Below, piece by piece: positions 1 through 8,786 of a stretch of 64,000 bases of DNA; positions within the stretch are counted from its first letter, which is position 1, and each line of letters opens with the position of its first letter. Location of the stretch: positions 248,001 to 312,000 of the forward strand of contig NZ_CP063120.1 in the NCBI RefSeq assembly GCF_014931395.1. Reading direction: 5' to 3'. The position numbers were made by a program, and so were the translations under genes. The DNA comes from Haemophilus parainfluenzae (lineage in GTDB: Bacteria; Pseudomonadota; Gammaproteobacteria; Enterobacterales; Pasteurellaceae). The notes under the pieces are model-generated. The model had not been told where the DNA came from and made no database searches. It was given only the letters and a program-made list of their open reading frames with translations.

Positions 1-628
1 CACACTCGCCTTTTTGCAAGCAGTTTGGTGAGTTTTTATAATCGATAATTTCACTCAATAGCGCATAATTTGGCGCTAATTTTTGCTGTAAAGCGGTTAA
101 ATCAACGTTATTTTTTGCAGATTCAATCAAGGCTTGACTTGGATTATGCGCTTGTGTGTTAAAAATGGGATCTTTTTCTGAACCAATTTTACCGTGATGT
201 TGCAGTTGAACATTACAGCCCGCAAATGCGCCAGAAACAATTGCCTGACCTGTTGCAATGGTGCGTTGTACACCATTCGCATAAGCGAAAATACCTTCAC
301 CCGATGCACAACGTTCAGTTGTTAATAACCCTTTATCTGCAAGCCATTGACCTAAATATTGGCCAAAATAGGTTTCTAATACCGTTCCTTTTGCCGTGAG
401 ATAACCTGATGGCACATCCCATTTTGCCCACGCATACGGTGAATATTTTGCCATCTCTTGTGGATCTTTTTCCACTGGCGAGCGTAATCCATGGCGGCTG
501 AAAATTAAGACTTTCTCAAGCTCGTAATCTTCATTCTGTTTGTTTTGGCGATTTTCTGTTGCAAATACACCGCTTGCAAGCGTCAAACCAAGTAAAAGTG
601 CGGTGAATTTTAGGGCTGTTTTTTTCAT
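1..628 (-). CDS. Histidine acid phosphatase, periplasmic (partial, 3' end outside window)
   Basis: Only the first 209 codons are in the window. The ATG at 628 is followed by a Sec signal peptide (Lys-Lys, hydrophobic core, likely cleavage near residue 23 after VFA) and then RHGLRSP at residues 45-51, the phosphohistidine motif of the histidine acid phosphatase clan; His46 is the expected nucleophile. The family includes glucose-1-phosphatase (Agp) and AppA phytase, which hydrolyse phosphate monoesters in the periplasm. The catalytic HD/HAE motif would lie beyond the left edge, so substrate class cannot be chosen. An exact uptake signal (596-604) sits within the signal-peptide codons. Confidence 0.82.
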   Translation of the reverse strand, partial: MKKTALKFTALLLGLTLASGVFATENRQNKQNEDYELEKVLIFSRHGLRSPVEKDPQEMAKYSPYAWAKWDVPSGYLTAKGTVLETYFGQYLGQWLADKGLLTTERCASGEGIFAYANGVQRTIATGQAIVSGAFAGCNVQLQHHGKIGSEKDPIFNTQAHNPSQALIESAKNNVDLTALQQKLAPNYALLSEIIDYKNSPNCLQKGEC

Positions 629-668
629 ATTCGAGACTTAACCTAACTTTCTATTATGCCTTTAAGAC

Positions 669-1115
669 CTAATCATTTAATGCTGAAATTGAGCTATAAA
701 AATTCAAGGCATATTTGGCGCCATAAACTAACACCATAAATACCGCCACAATATTGACTACCGCAAAAAAGATTAGCTGTTTACTGTTGCTTTCGAGCCA
801 GAGCATTCTAAATAATGCGAGCGTACCAATATTTTCATCAAGTTCGCTCTCTCCGCTTAGTGTTCTTAAGGTTTTCAGCATCTTGCGTACAAAAGCGACA
901 GTATTTATTGCCATGACGCTGAGTGCAATAAATCCTGAAGCCAAACTTAAAAACAGTACGAGCACATTACTCCACGCCCAATGTGCCCAATTCAGCTCAG
1001 AATACATAAATAACGCGAGTGATAAAAACAACACAGCGGGTGTTAAATTTCGCAAAAACATTAAATAATCATCACCAATTCTAAATAAAAATTGCAAAAA
1101 ACTGACTTTCTTCAT
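669..1115 (-). CDS. Small inner-membrane protein of unknown function
   Basis: I do not recognise this 148-residue protein. It shows three strong hydrophobic segments (about residues 20-39, 48-72 and 114-137) separated by a charged cytosolic-looking stretch rich in Lys, Arg and Glu (about 76-110). The start codon overlaps the stop of the upstream lipoprotein gene by one base (TAATG), so the two are probably translationally coupled. It is a late gene of the tight run that begins with glyQ. No catalytic motif is visible. Confidence 0.6.
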   Translation of the reverse strand: MKKVSFLQFLFRIGDDYLMFLRNLTPAVLFLSLALFMYSELNWAHWAWSNVLVLFLSLASGFIALSVMAINTVAFVRKMLKTLRTLSGESELDENIGTLALFRMLWLESNSKQLIFFAVVNIVAVFMVLVYGAKYALNFYSSISALND

Positions 1116-1498
1116 TACTTACGAATTTTCCAACTTTTCTTGGTTTTCATTAAACGCACTTTGCCGTCTTTGGACACATAGCCGCCTTTGACCACCTCTA
1201 AAATCGTGTTTTCAGGTAAATCAGACGCAAACACTTCAACCTGTTGCTTGTCTTCCGAAAGAATGCCGTACACCGCTTGAGTTTTATTGGCAGGATCATC
1301 TAACTTAATATCCGCCACATCAAACACTTGCACGCAAGCTTTTTTCAAATAAGAGTAAGACTCTCCTAAATTTTGAAAGCAACCGTGAGCATCTGATTTC
1401 CCTTTGTCCAGACACAACATTTCACCTTGAGATTGTGCATGACTACAAGCGGTCAAAATCATCGCTGAAGTAGCAAAGGCTAAGGTTTTTTTCATCAT
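1115..1498 (-). CDS. Small lipoprotein of unknown function
   Basis: This 127-residue protein begins with a lipoprotein signal peptide: Lys-Lys, a hydrophobic stretch and the lipobox LTAC, so the mature protein would start at Cys18 as a lipidated envelope protein. Three further cysteines occur in the next 40 residues (around LCLDKG, HGCFQN, KACVQV). The C-terminal half is short and basic. The second Met of MMKK (1495) is an equally good start. It lies one base after the glutaredoxin-like gene and overlaps the membrane-protein gene downstream. Function unknown. Confidence 0.6.
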   Translation of the reverse strand: MMKKTLAFATSAMILTACSHAQSQGEMLCLDKGKSDAHGCFQNLGESYSYLKKACVQVFDVADIKLDDPANKTQAVYGILSEDKQQVEVFASDLPENTILEVVKGGYVSKDGKVRLMKTKKSWKIRK

Positions 1499-1499
1499 T

Positions 1500-1757
1500 T
1501 TAGAAAATCTCTTTTAATTTGGATTCATCTAAAATAACACGATCATCATCTAACAATAATGCCGGAAAGCCCGCATAACCTTGCGCTTTGGCATCATCAA
1601 ATGCGGCGTGACGATCACGCAAACGCAACCATTGTTTCAAGTTTGGAATGGAAGATAATACTTCCACAGCCTCATAATCCACGCCTAAGCGTTTTAACTC
1701 TGCAACAAATGGCTCTGTATCTGGGCAATCTGCCGCATAATAAAGAATAGGTTTCAT
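1500..1757 (-). CDS. Glutaredoxin-like thioredoxin-fold protein
   Basis: The 85-residue length and layout fit a minimal glutaredoxin fold: an N-terminal strand ending in the active-site position CPDT (residues 11-14), a helix, a second strand (YEAVEVL), and the cis-proline loop GFPALLL (about 63-69), followed by a C-terminal helix. The motif has one cysteine, CPDT instead of CPYC, so a monothiol activity or a binding role is more likely than disulfide reduction. The start codon overlaps the stop of the upstream gene by one base (TAATG). Partner proteins are unknown. Confidence 0.7.
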   Translation of the reverse strand: MKPILYYAADCPDTEPFVAELKRLGVDYEAVEVLSSIPNLKQWLRLRDRHAAFDDAKAQGYAGFPALLLDDDRVILDESKLKEIF

Positions 1758-2410
1758 TATTCATCCTCTTTTTCTGCTGCCGCAGTTGGATTCAATTTCG
1801 GTTCACCAATTTTAGTTAAGCGGTTACGATCGCGATGTTCAAATGGTGCATCATAATTCGGGATAATCATGGTTGTGATTTGATCGTATGACCAAGTGCC
1901 ATCATCATGGAATTTCACCGTCATCTCAAAACTTTCTGTGGTAAATGAACGTTCTAAAAACGGATTCGAAATGATGCCGTTTGTTAATGAACCGCGTACC
2001 GCTTTTACCGTAAACTCTTTCGCATCCGCTGGTGCATTACCGACCGCAATAAACGTTTGGCCACGTGGAATGCTGCCTGTTAATAAAATATTACCCGTTT
2101 CAGGCTCCCATAACCAATAACCCACTTGGTCGTGGAAGGTTTCCACTTCGCCTGGTTGTACAATATGGGTGTGATAACGTAATCCATAATAGAGTTGCGG
2201 ACCATTAGTTTGTGCATCCGTTGGATGGGCTTCGTAACGTTCGATATAAGGATCTTTTTCAGGTCCTTCCGCTTTCGGGTTGATATCCACACCACGCTTA
2301 CCTTCCCAAACACCCGCTAATCTAGCCAATGGGCCTAAATTCGCGAGTGTATTAGGATCAGTTTCTGCTTCCGTGTAGATATCGTCTGGGTATTGAAAAT
2401 CTTTCATCAT
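1757..2410 (-). CDS. Heme-binding beta-barrel (FABP-like, DUF1794-type) protein
   Basis: The 217-residue protein carries LGPLARLAGVWEGKRG near the N-terminus and later IPRGQTF and a C-terminal HRDRNRLTKIG stretch, a pattern I associate with the FABP-like/nitrobindin barrel family (THAP4 heme-binding domain). Members bind heme or small hydrophobic ligands; ligand and cellular role are not known for this protein. No signal peptide is present. An AAGGAG Shine-Dalgarno lies just upstream; its spacing suits the second ATG (2407) slightly better than the first. It is the first gene after glyQ, 50 bp downstream. Confidence 0.65.
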   Translation of the reverse strand: MMKDFQYPDDIYTEAETDPNTLANLGPLARLAGVWEGKRGVDINPKAEGPEKDPYIERYEAHPTDAQTNGPQLYYGLRYHTHIVQPGEVETFHDQVGYWLWEPETGNILLTGSIPRGQTFIAVGNAPADAKEFTVKAVRGSLTNGIISNPFLERSFTTESFEMTVKFHDDGTWSYDQITTMIIPNYDAPFEHRDRNRLTKIGEPKLNPTAAAEKEDE

Positions 2411-2460
2411 TTTCTCCTTATATCGTTGGGTTGATGCTTAAAGTGCGGTCGTTTTTCGCC

Positions 2461-3369
2461 TTATTTTTTACAACCAGGGAAACCTAAGGCTTCACGGCTC
2501 GCATAGTACGCTTCAGCCACACCTTTGGTTAATGCACGAATGCGTAAAATATAGCGTTGACGCTCTGTGACTGAAATCGCTTTACGTGCATCTAATAAGT
2601 TAAAGCTGTGTGCTGCTTTTAAAATGCGTTCGTAAGCTGGTAATGGTAACGGGCGCTCTAATTCTAATAAGCTTTTTGCTTCTTTTTCGTATTGATCAAA
2701 GCAGTAGAATAAGAAATCGGTATCCGCATATTCAAAGTTGTAAGTTGATTGCTCCACTTCGTTTTGATGGAATACATCGCCGTAAGTGGTTTTGCCAAGT
2801 GGACCATCAGACCAAACTAAGTCATACACAGAATCTACGCCTTGAATGTACATGGCTAAACGCTCTAAACCGTAAGTTACTTCACCTGTTACCGGTTTAC
2901 ATTCTAAGCCACCTACTTGTTGGAAATAAGTAAATTGGGTGACTTCCATACCATTTAACCATACTTCCCAACCTAAACCCCAAGCACCTAAAGTTGGGTT
3001 TTCCCAGTTATCTTCCACGAAACGGATGTCGTTTTGTGTTGGATCAAAACCGAGCATTTCAAGGGAACCTAAATAGAGTTCTTGAATGTTATCTGGAGAC
3101 GGTTTAATCACCACTTGGAATTGATAGTAATGTTGTAAACGGTTTGGGTTTTCGCCATAGCGACCATCGGTCGGACGACGTGAAGGTTGCACATAAGCAA
3201 ATGCCATTGGCTCTGGGCCTAATGCGCGTAATGCAGTCATTGGGTGAGAAGTACCTGCGCCTACTTCCATATCAAAGGGTTGCACAACGGTACAGCCTTG
3301 ATTTGCCCAATATTCTTGCAAGGCTAAAATCATGCCTTGGAATGTTTTTACGTTGAATTTTGTACTCAT
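2461..3369 (-). CDS. glyQ: Glycyl-tRNA synthetase alpha subunit
   Basis: The 302-residue length and sequence match GlyQ: near the N-terminus [17 protein letters not shown], then [20 protein letters not shown], which belongs to the class II synthetase core, and the conserved C-terminal stretch [16 protein letters not shown]. GlyQ pairs with GlyS in an alpha2beta2 enzyme that charges tRNA-Gly in the cytosol. glyS is not directly downstream: five other genes follow on the same strand and glyS, if linked, lies past the left edge. glyQ is the first gene of the run; upstream (3370-3596) is the divergent receptor promoter region. Confidence 0.97.
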   Translation of the reverse strand: MSTKFNVKTFQGMILALQEYWANQGCTVVQPFDMEVGAGTSHPMTALRALGPEPMAFAYVQPSRRPTDGRYGENPNRLQHYYQFQVVIKPSPDNIQELYLGSLEMLGFDPTQNDIRFVEDNWENPTLGAWGLGWEVWLNGMEVTQFTYFQQVGGLECKPVTGEVTYGLERLAMYIQGVDSVYDLVWSDGPLGKTTYGDVFHQNEVEQSTYNFEYADTDFLFYCFDQYEKEAKSLLELERPLPLPAYERILKAAHSFNLLDARKAISVTERQRYILRIRALTKGVAEAYYASREALGFPGCKK

Positions 3370-3526
3370 AATTTTTTTAATAACAATGTGATGAAAAATA
3401 CAGGCATTATACTTGAAACTATAAGGCGGATAAAGGCGAAAAAGTGCGGTCAGAAAAATCCCTAAATTTTTTATTTCTCTTAAATTTCATTCATTTTGAT
3501 GATGAGTTATTTTCATCGCCAGAAGT

Positions 3527-3555
3527 TTGCTTGCCAAGCCTCTAATGTGTAAACT
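3527..3555 (+). promoter_or_regulatory. Candidate sigma70 promoter of the TonB-dependent receptor gene
   Basis: TTGCTT, a 17-bp spacer and TAAACT lie 42 bp before the ATG of the receptor. Spacing is ideal but the hexamers are only fair matches. I searched this 227-bp divergent region for a cobalamin riboswitch and for a clear Fur box and saw neither. Confidence 0.35.
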
Positions 3556-3596
3556 GCTAGCGTTTTTATACGGACTTTTATCCTAGGGATTTTACA

Positions 3597-5519
3597 ATGA
3601 AAAAAAATGTGATTACTTCAGCGATTTTATTAGCGATTCCAGCATTAGCGAGCGCTGAAGACGTGGCGAAATTGGATGTGATTAACGTCTATTCTGCCTC
3701 AGCCACACCAACTAGCCTTCATCAAACGGCTTCATCTGTTACCGTTTTAACCGAAAAAGATTTTGCACAGCGTGGTGAAACTTATGTCAGTGATGTGTTG
3801 AAAACTGTACCGAGTTTAGCTGTTAGCGCGTCGGGTGGTCGTGGTACATTAACTAATGTATTCTTACGTGGTGCAGATGCAAACCACACTGCCGTAATTA
3901 TTGATGGCGTGAAAGTGAACCCTGTTTCTGGTTATGGCTTTGATTTCGGTGGCTTAGCATTAAGCAATATTGACCGTATTGAAGTATTACGCGGCGAGCA
4001 ATCTGCCCTTTGGGGAAGTGACGCCATGGGTGGTGTGATTTATATCACCACAAAGAAAGGCTTAGAAAAAGGCAAAACCTTCAACGTCGATTACGATTTT
4101 GGCACAGGCTCTAATCGTACGGTAGATGGTTCATTAACCCTTTCAGGCACAAATAACCATTTCTATTATGCTTTACATGGTGACAGTCACCACACCAAAG
4201 GTATTTCAGCACTCAGCAAAAACCGCTTTAACTACACGGCCCAAGATGGCACAGCAGTCAGCACAGGCGGCTCAAGCGAACGCGATAAATTCCATCGTGA
4301 TAACGCTTCTCTTCGTTTCGGCTATGACGATAACCAAAAAGGTTTCGACTTCTTAACCTCTCACAGCAGCCAAACGGCTCACTTTGATAACAGTGCAACA
4401 GATGAAAAAGGCCACTACACTCGCACACGTGACACCTTATTCAAACTAAGTGGTTTCTTAGGTAATGACGATCAATTGCTTAAACACAAAGTTGGAGTAA
4501 GCCATCTCAAAACTGATAGCGATACTGTTGGCTACACATCGGCTTACGATGCGAAAAAACTCAACGCAAACTATCAATTAGACGTCAATTTTGATCGTGA
4601 AGGCACTCTCACGCAAGGTTTAAGCTTTTTAACTGACTATCAAAAAACAGATTTCAACTCGTCTTATTTCAATAATGCAGGCAATAAAAAACTTGTTGAG
4701 AAAAGCTTAGCGGCAGAATATCGTTTATTGCACGATGCAGATCATAGTTTAAATATTAGTGGTCGTTACACTGACAGCTCTGAATACGAAAATTCATGGA
4801 CGGGCCGTATCGCCGGCGCTTACCGTTTACACAATAATGTGAAAGCACACGCAAGTTTCGGTTCAGCGATTCAAAACCCGACGATCACTGAATATTACGG
4901 TTACAACGCACGCTATATCGGCAACCCAAATTTACAACCTGAGAAAAGTTTAGGTGGCGATGTTGGCTTCTTATTTGAAACTAATGACAACCGCCACAGC
5001 TTTGATGTGACTTATTTTGCTCGCAACGTGAAAAACGCGATTAGCAGTGAAGTAATCAACTTTACCACTTATGCAAGCCGTGCCGTAAACCTTGAAGGTA
5101 AGAGCAAAGTGAAAGGTGTTGAAGTGGCTTACAACGGTAAAATCACCGATGCATTAACCGCTTATGCGAACTACACCTACACGCAAACCCGAGACAGCAA
5201 AGGCGCTGAATTAGCACGTCGTCCAAAACATTTGGCTAACGCCGGCTTAGCATACCAAATCACTGAAAAATTGGGCGCAGATGTAAATGTCTCTTACACA
5301 GGCAAACGCATGGATACCTACTATTCACCAACCTACAGCACGCATAAAGTGAAATTGCCATCTTACACCTTGGCAAACTTAGGCGTGAACTATAAAGTAG
5401 CGGATAGCTTGACGATTTATGCGAACCTTAACAACGTATTCAATAAAAAATATGAAAACGTACTTGGCTATGGTCAAGAAGGACGTAATGTTTACGTTGG
5501 GTTAAAAGGATCGTTCTAA
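3597..5519 (+). CDS. TonB-dependent outer-membrane receptor, BtuB-like
   Basis: The 640-residue protein has a signal peptide ending ALASA-ED, a likely TonB box (LDVINVYS) just after it, a plug domain with the typical FLRGADANHT, VIIDGVKVNP and IEVLRGEQSALWGSDAMGG motifs, and a beta-barrel ending in an aromatic C-terminal residue (GLKGSF). Plug motifs resemble BtuB more than heme or siderophore receptors, and the following genes encode a binding protein and a BtuCD-type transporter. The substrate is therefore probably cobalamin or a related corrinoid; this is inference. Energy comes from TonB-ExbBD, which is not encoded here. Confidence 0.88.
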   Translation: MKKNVITSAILLAIPALASAEDVAKLDVINVYSASATPTSLHQTASSVTVLTEKDFAQRGETYVSDVLKTVPSLAVSASGGRGTLTNVFLRGADANHTAVIIDGVKVNPVSGYGFDFGGLALSNIDRIEVLRGEQSALWGSDAMGGVIYITTKKGLEKGKTFNVDYDFGTGSNRTVDGSLTLSGTNNHFYYALHGDSHHTKGISALSKNRFNYTAQDGTAVSTGGSSERDKFHRDNASLRFGYDDNQKGFDFLTSHSSQTAHFDNSATDEKGHYTRTRDTLFKLSGFLGNDDQLLKHKVGVSHLKTDSDTVGYTSAYDAKKLNANYQLDVNFDREGTLTQGLSFLTDYQKTDFNSSYFNNAGNKKLVEKSLAAEYRLLHDADHSLNISGRYTDSSEYENSWTGRIAGAYRLHNNVKAHASFGSAIQNPTITEYYGYNARYIGNPNLQPEKSLGGDVGFLFETNDNRHSFDVTYFARNVKNAISSEVINFTTYASRAVNLEGKSKVKGVEVAYNGKITDALTAYANYTYTQTRDSKGAELARRPKHLANAGLAYQITEKLGADVNVSYTGKRMDTYYSPTYSTHKVKLPSYTLANLGVNYKVADSLTIYANLNNVFNKKYENVLGYGQEGRNVYVGLKGSF

Positions 5520-5537
5520 TTATTACCCACTAATAAG

Positions 5538-5559
5538 GGCGTGCTTAGCACGCCTTTTT
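5538..5559 (+). terminator. Rho-independent terminator after the receptor gene
   Basis: GGCGTGC and GCACGCC form a 7-bp GC-rich stem with a TTA loop, followed by five T. It should reduce readthrough from the receptor gene into the binding-protein gene. Confidence 0.8.
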
Positions 5560-5592
5560 ACATTCTTAATGGCGTAGCGTATCATTATCTAT

Positions 5593-6378
5593 ATGCAAAA
5601 AACTCGCTTAATTTTAACCGCACTTTTCCTTCCGTTTACCGCTCAGGCTTCGGAACAATTTGTCTCGCTTACGCTTTGCAGTGACAGACTGCTTATTGAA
5701 CTGGCAGAGCCTTCTCAAATTGCTGCGCAGTCACCTTATTCAAAAAATCCGTTGATGATGTTAGACAAAATCAATATCGACAAACCTGTTCTAGAACCAC
5801 AATTAACGGAGTTATTGCCCTATTTGGATAAAACAATTCTGATTAACGAAACCTTTTATCCACAATTAGTCGCTGAGCTGAAAAAACTTAGTGTGAAGAT
5901 TATTCCCATTAACGACAGCCCACAAACGCCTGATGAATTGTTTGCACTGATTTTAGATTTAGGCAAACAACTGGGTAATGAGCAAAAGGCGGCAGATTTA
6001 GTAACAAAACTCAAATCGCAAAACTTTAACTTAAATCGACCGCTTACTGATACACTGATTTTGTCGGAAACAGGTGTGGTAGAGAGTTATTACCCACAAT
6101 ATCCTGTACTGTTAAATTTACTCGGATTAACGCCACTAAAAACACCACTTACCGCACAAAATTTCTCATTAGAAAAAGTGATTTTAACCCAACCGAATGT
6201 GCTCATTTCACTGACCGACAAACAAGGTTACAATGCACAAGCTGAATTACTGCACCACCCTATGTTGCAAGATTTTTTCAAAAATCAACCGCTTGTCAGC
6301 ATCCCGATGAAATATACCTATTGCTTTGATCATGGCGTGTGGCAAGGGGCAGAGAAGATTTATCAGCAGTTAAAATAA
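5593..6378 (+). CDS. Periplasmic substrate-binding protein, BtuF-like
   Basis: This 261-residue protein has a cleavable signal peptide (about residues 1-19, ending AQA-S) and no lipobox. The start of the mature protein, FVSLTLCSDRLLIELAEPSQIA, resembles the class III periplasmic binding proteins (PF01497) found beside BtuB and BtuCD, which commonly have SLNLC-D at this point. It would capture the substrate released by the receptor and deliver it to the permease encoded downstream. An exact uptake signal (5617-5625) lies in the signal-peptide codons. A 39-bp inverted repeat separates it from the permease gene. Confidence 0.75.
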   Translation: MQKTRLILTALFLPFTAQASEQFVSLTLCSDRLLIELAEPSQIAAQSPYSKNPLMMLDKINIDKPVLEPQLTELLPYLDKTILINETFYPQLVAELKKLSVKIIPINDSPQTPDELFALILDLGKQLGNEQKAADLVTKLKSQNFNLNRPLTDTLILSETGVVESYYPQYPVLLNLLGLTPLKTPLTAQNFSLEKVILTQPNVLISLTDKQGYNAQAELLHHPMLQDFFKNQPLVSIPMKYTYCFDHGVWQGAEKIYQQLK

Positions 6379-6387
6379 TGTAGCTGA

Positions 6388-6557
6388 CAAATCTCCCCTA
6401 ACCCCTCTTTGCTAAAGAGGGGGATTTCATTATTAAATTAACCCTAGATGGCATATTTATATGTCTTTATGTATAAATGATTAGAATAAAACATCAGAAT
6501 TATAAATCCCGACACTATAATCCCCCTCTTTAGCAAAGAGGGGTTAGGGGAGATTTG
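6388..6557. repeat. 39-bp perfect inverted repeat, MITE-like intergenic element
   Basis: Positions 6388-6426 and 6519-6557 are perfect 39-bp inverted copies separated by 92 AT-rich bases. Each arm is itself a hairpin: CCCCTCTTT, loop GCT, AAAGAGGGG (9-bp stem). The 170-bp unit lies wholly between the binding-protein and permease genes and codes for nothing visible. I saw no second copy in this window. Paired terminal repeats without a transposase gene suggest a non-autonomous mobile element or a processed RNA structure. Confidence 0.85.
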
Positions 6558-6606
6558 ACAAAATCAAATTAACAAATGATATTTGAATTACATAGGAAAT
6601 TGATCA

Positions 6607-7584
6607 TTGACCAAAACACTAAAATTAAATACTGCACTTTTCTTCGCGTTGCTGTTGATTAGCGGGTTTGCGATTTATCATCAGCTAGGCGATTTTGCCC
6701 ATCTCAAAAATGCGGATGGCGTGCTCACCGATATGCGCTCAATTGTGCTGTGGGATATTCGTTTTCCACGCATTGGTTTAGCTTTATTGACTGGCGCTAG
6801 CCTAGCGATTGCCGGCAATGCGATGCAAGGTATTTTTCAAAATCCATTAGCGAGTCCGGGCTTACTTGGCAGTAGCTCTGGTGCTACGGCTGCTAGTGTA
6901 TTTATCCTTTATTATTTTGCCGTGCCATTTTCACTGCTCTTAGCCGGTGGTGTGATTGGTGCGCTTTTAAGTTTTTTCATCGTGTATTTGATCGCCAAAA
7001 ACTACGGTACCACGATGATGATTCTAAGCGGCTTAGCCGTCAATATGTTGCTTGGTTCAGCGATTGCATTATTGCTTTCCAACGCGGAAAGCCCATGGGC
7101 ATTAGCTGAACTTTATCGTTGGCTACAAGGATCATTGATGTGGGCGAAATTAGATACCCTGCTTATTTCACTCCCTATTGTTCTGGTAGGGATTTTCTGC
7201 TTATACCACACTCGCCGATACTTAGATTTACTCACCTTTGGTGAAGAAACGGCGAGCACCATGGGCGTGGATCCGAAACGTAGTTTTTTCATCAATACCT
7301 TTGGTGTGGCTTTATTAGTGGGCGCAACCATCCCACAAACCGGCACCATCGGCTTTATCGGCTTAATCGCACCACACTTCGCCCGTATCTTACTGAAAGC
7401 TCGCCCATCACAGCTTTACCTTACCAGTGCGTTAATTGGGGCTTTACTGCTCTTATTGGCTGATTTGGCAATTTTATATATCCCACTGTTTTCCCATATT
7501 TACATCGGCACATTGACCGCACTTATCGGTGCCCCTTGCTTGATTTGGATGTTATTAACGCAACAGAGAAAAATCTATGATTAG
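6607..7584 (+). CDS. FecCD/BtuC-family ABC transporter permease
   Basis: The 325-residue protein has about nine to ten hydrophobic segments and the family motifs LWDIRFPRI, GASLAIAGNAMQGIFQNPLASPGLLG and, late in the protein, GTIGFIGLIAPHFARIL, which places the cytoplasmic coupling loop. It would form the inner-membrane channel of the importer. The start is TTG at 6607, preceded by AGGA at a good distance; no better in-frame ATG is near. The 3' end overlaps the ATPase gene by 8 bp, indicating coupled translation. Substrate assignment (cobalamin) rests on context. Confidence 0.88.
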   Translation: MTKTLKLNTALFFALLLISGFAIYHQLGDFAHLKNADGVLTDMRSIVLWDIRFPRIGLALLTGASLAIAGNAMQGIFQNPLASPGLLGSSSGATAASVFILYYFAVPFSLLLAGGVIGALLSFFIVYLIAKNYGTTMMILSGLAVNMLLGSAIALLLSNAESPWALAELYRWLQGSLMWAKLDTLLISLPIVLVGIFCLYHTRRYLDLLTFGEETASTMGVDPKRSFFINTFGVALLVGATIPQTGTIGFIGLIAPHFARILLKARPSQLYLTSALIGALLLLLADLAILYIPLFSHIYIGTLTALIGAPCLIWMLLTQQRKIYD

Positions 7585-8308
7585 AATTGAAAAAGTCACC
7601 CAATCCTATTGCTTAAATGACATCAACTGTACGCTTCCATCAGGTAAATTGATTGGCATTATGGGCGCCAATGGTGCGGGAAAATCTACCTTATTAAAAA
7701 CCATTGCGGGTATCTTGCCCCTCAAACAAGGGGAGATTTGGTTCGATAATCAACCATTAAGCAAAATGAATGCTCCCGAAAAAAGCCAATACATTGCTTA
7801 TCTTGCACAAAATACGCAAATTCATTGGGATTTATCCGTTTATGATGTGATTGCATTAGGTTTAGCTACGCCCTTATCAAAAGAAAAAGAGCGGTCAAAA
7901 ATTCAAGCGTTTTCAGAAAAATTTGCGGTAACGCATTTACTCAATAAGCCATTTCAACAACTTTCTGGTGGCGAAAAAGCACGCGTACAACTCACTCGTT
8001 GCTGTATTAAAGAATCCCCTGTTTTATTGGTCGATGAGCCGATTGCACCACTCGACCCTTATTATCAAATTGATATGATGGAACAGCTTAAATCACTCAC
8101 ACCACAACACACATGCATCGTCGCAATTCATCACCTTTCATTGGCTTATCAATTTTGTGATGAAATTATTCTATTAGAACAAGGCAAATTGTTAGCTGTC
8201 GGTGAAACGAAAGCTGTATTAAATTCGGAAAATTTGGCGAAAGCCTTTCATATTCGGGCTGAAATTGATCCTCTGGAAAAGACTATCTCAAAAATTGAAA
8301 AGCAATAA
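7577..8308 (+). CDS. ABC transporter ATP-binding protein, BtuD-like
   Basis: The 243-residue ATPase has a Walker A GANGAGKST (30-38), Q-loop near LAQNTQ, signature LSGGE (129-133), Walker B VLLVDEP (149-155) and an H-loop in AIHHLS. It is the nucleotide-binding subunit that pairs with the preceding permease, with which it overlaps by 8 bp. Length and motifs fit the BtuD/FhuC group. A strong terminator follows directly, so this closes the transport operon. Confidence 0.88.
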   Translation: MIRIEKVTQSYCLNDINCTLPSGKLIGIMGANGAGKSTLLKTIAGILPLKQGEIWFDNQPLSKMNAPEKSQYIAYLAQNTQIHWDLSVYDVIALGLATPLSKEKERSKIQAFSEKFAVTHLLNKPFQQLSGGEKARVQLTRCCIKESPVLLVDEPIAPLDPYYQIDMMEQLKSLTPQHTCIVAIHHLSLAYQFCDEIILLEQGKLLAVGETKAVLNSENLAKAFHIRAEIDPLEKTISKIEKQ

Positions 8309-8311
8309 AAT

Positions 8312-8345
8312 AAAAGCACTTAGCGATTCACTAAGTGCTTTTTTT
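8312..8345. terminator. Bidirectional terminator between the ABC ATPase gene and ndk
   Basis: AAAAGCACTTAG and CTAAGTGCTTTT form a 12-bp stem around CGATTCA, with a T run after it on the plus strand and T-rich sequence after it on the minus strand. The convergent genes on either side can both use it. Confidence 0.85.
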
Positions 8346-8356
8346 ATAGAAATGAA

Positions 8357-8776
8357 TTACGGTTGAATTTCTGAATCTACAAAGAAATAAGCAATTTCTC
8401 GTTTTGCGCTTTCAACGCTATCAGAACCATGAACAGAGTTTTCACGCTGATTTAACGCAAAGTCTTTACGGATAGTACCTTCTGCCGCCTCCGCCGGATT
8501 CGTTGCGCCAATCAAAGTGCGGTAATCTTTCACGGCATTTTCTTTTTCCAATACAGAAACCACTATCGGACCAGAGAGCATATATTCCACCAACGGCTCA
8601 AAAAATGGTTTACCTTGGTGTTCTGCATAGAAACCTTCGGCTTGTTCTTTGGTTAATTGCACCATTTTAAGTGCAACAACACGGAATCCCTGTGATTCAA
8701 AACGCCCTAAAATAGCACCAATTAAATGACGTTTTACAGCATCGGGTTTGATAATTGAAAAAGTACGTTCTGTCAT
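8357..8776 (-). CDS. ndk: Nucleoside diphosphate kinase
   Basis: The 139-residue protein begins [14 protein letters not shown] and contains the active-site motif [16 protein letters not shown] with the phosphorylated histidine. It balances nucleoside triphosphate pools by transferring phosphate from ATP to NDPs through this His. Length matches the bacterial family. It lies 10 bp after pepB on the same strand, so it is probably cotranscribed with it. Confidence 0.97.
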   Translation of the reverse strand: MTERTFSIIKPDAVKRHLIGAILGRFESQGFRVVALKMVQLTKEQAEGFYAEHQGKPFFEPLVEYMLSGPIVVSVLEKENAVKDYRTLIGATNPAEAAEGTIRKDFALNQRENSVHGSDSVESAKREIAYFFVDSEIQP

Positions 8777-8786
8777 AAAATCCTAC

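Noticed and set aside
3370..3596. Possible cobalamin riboswitch before the receptor gene
   Set aside because: I saw no B12-box-like core or the long set of helices expected. The region holds only an uptake signal and a plausible promoter.
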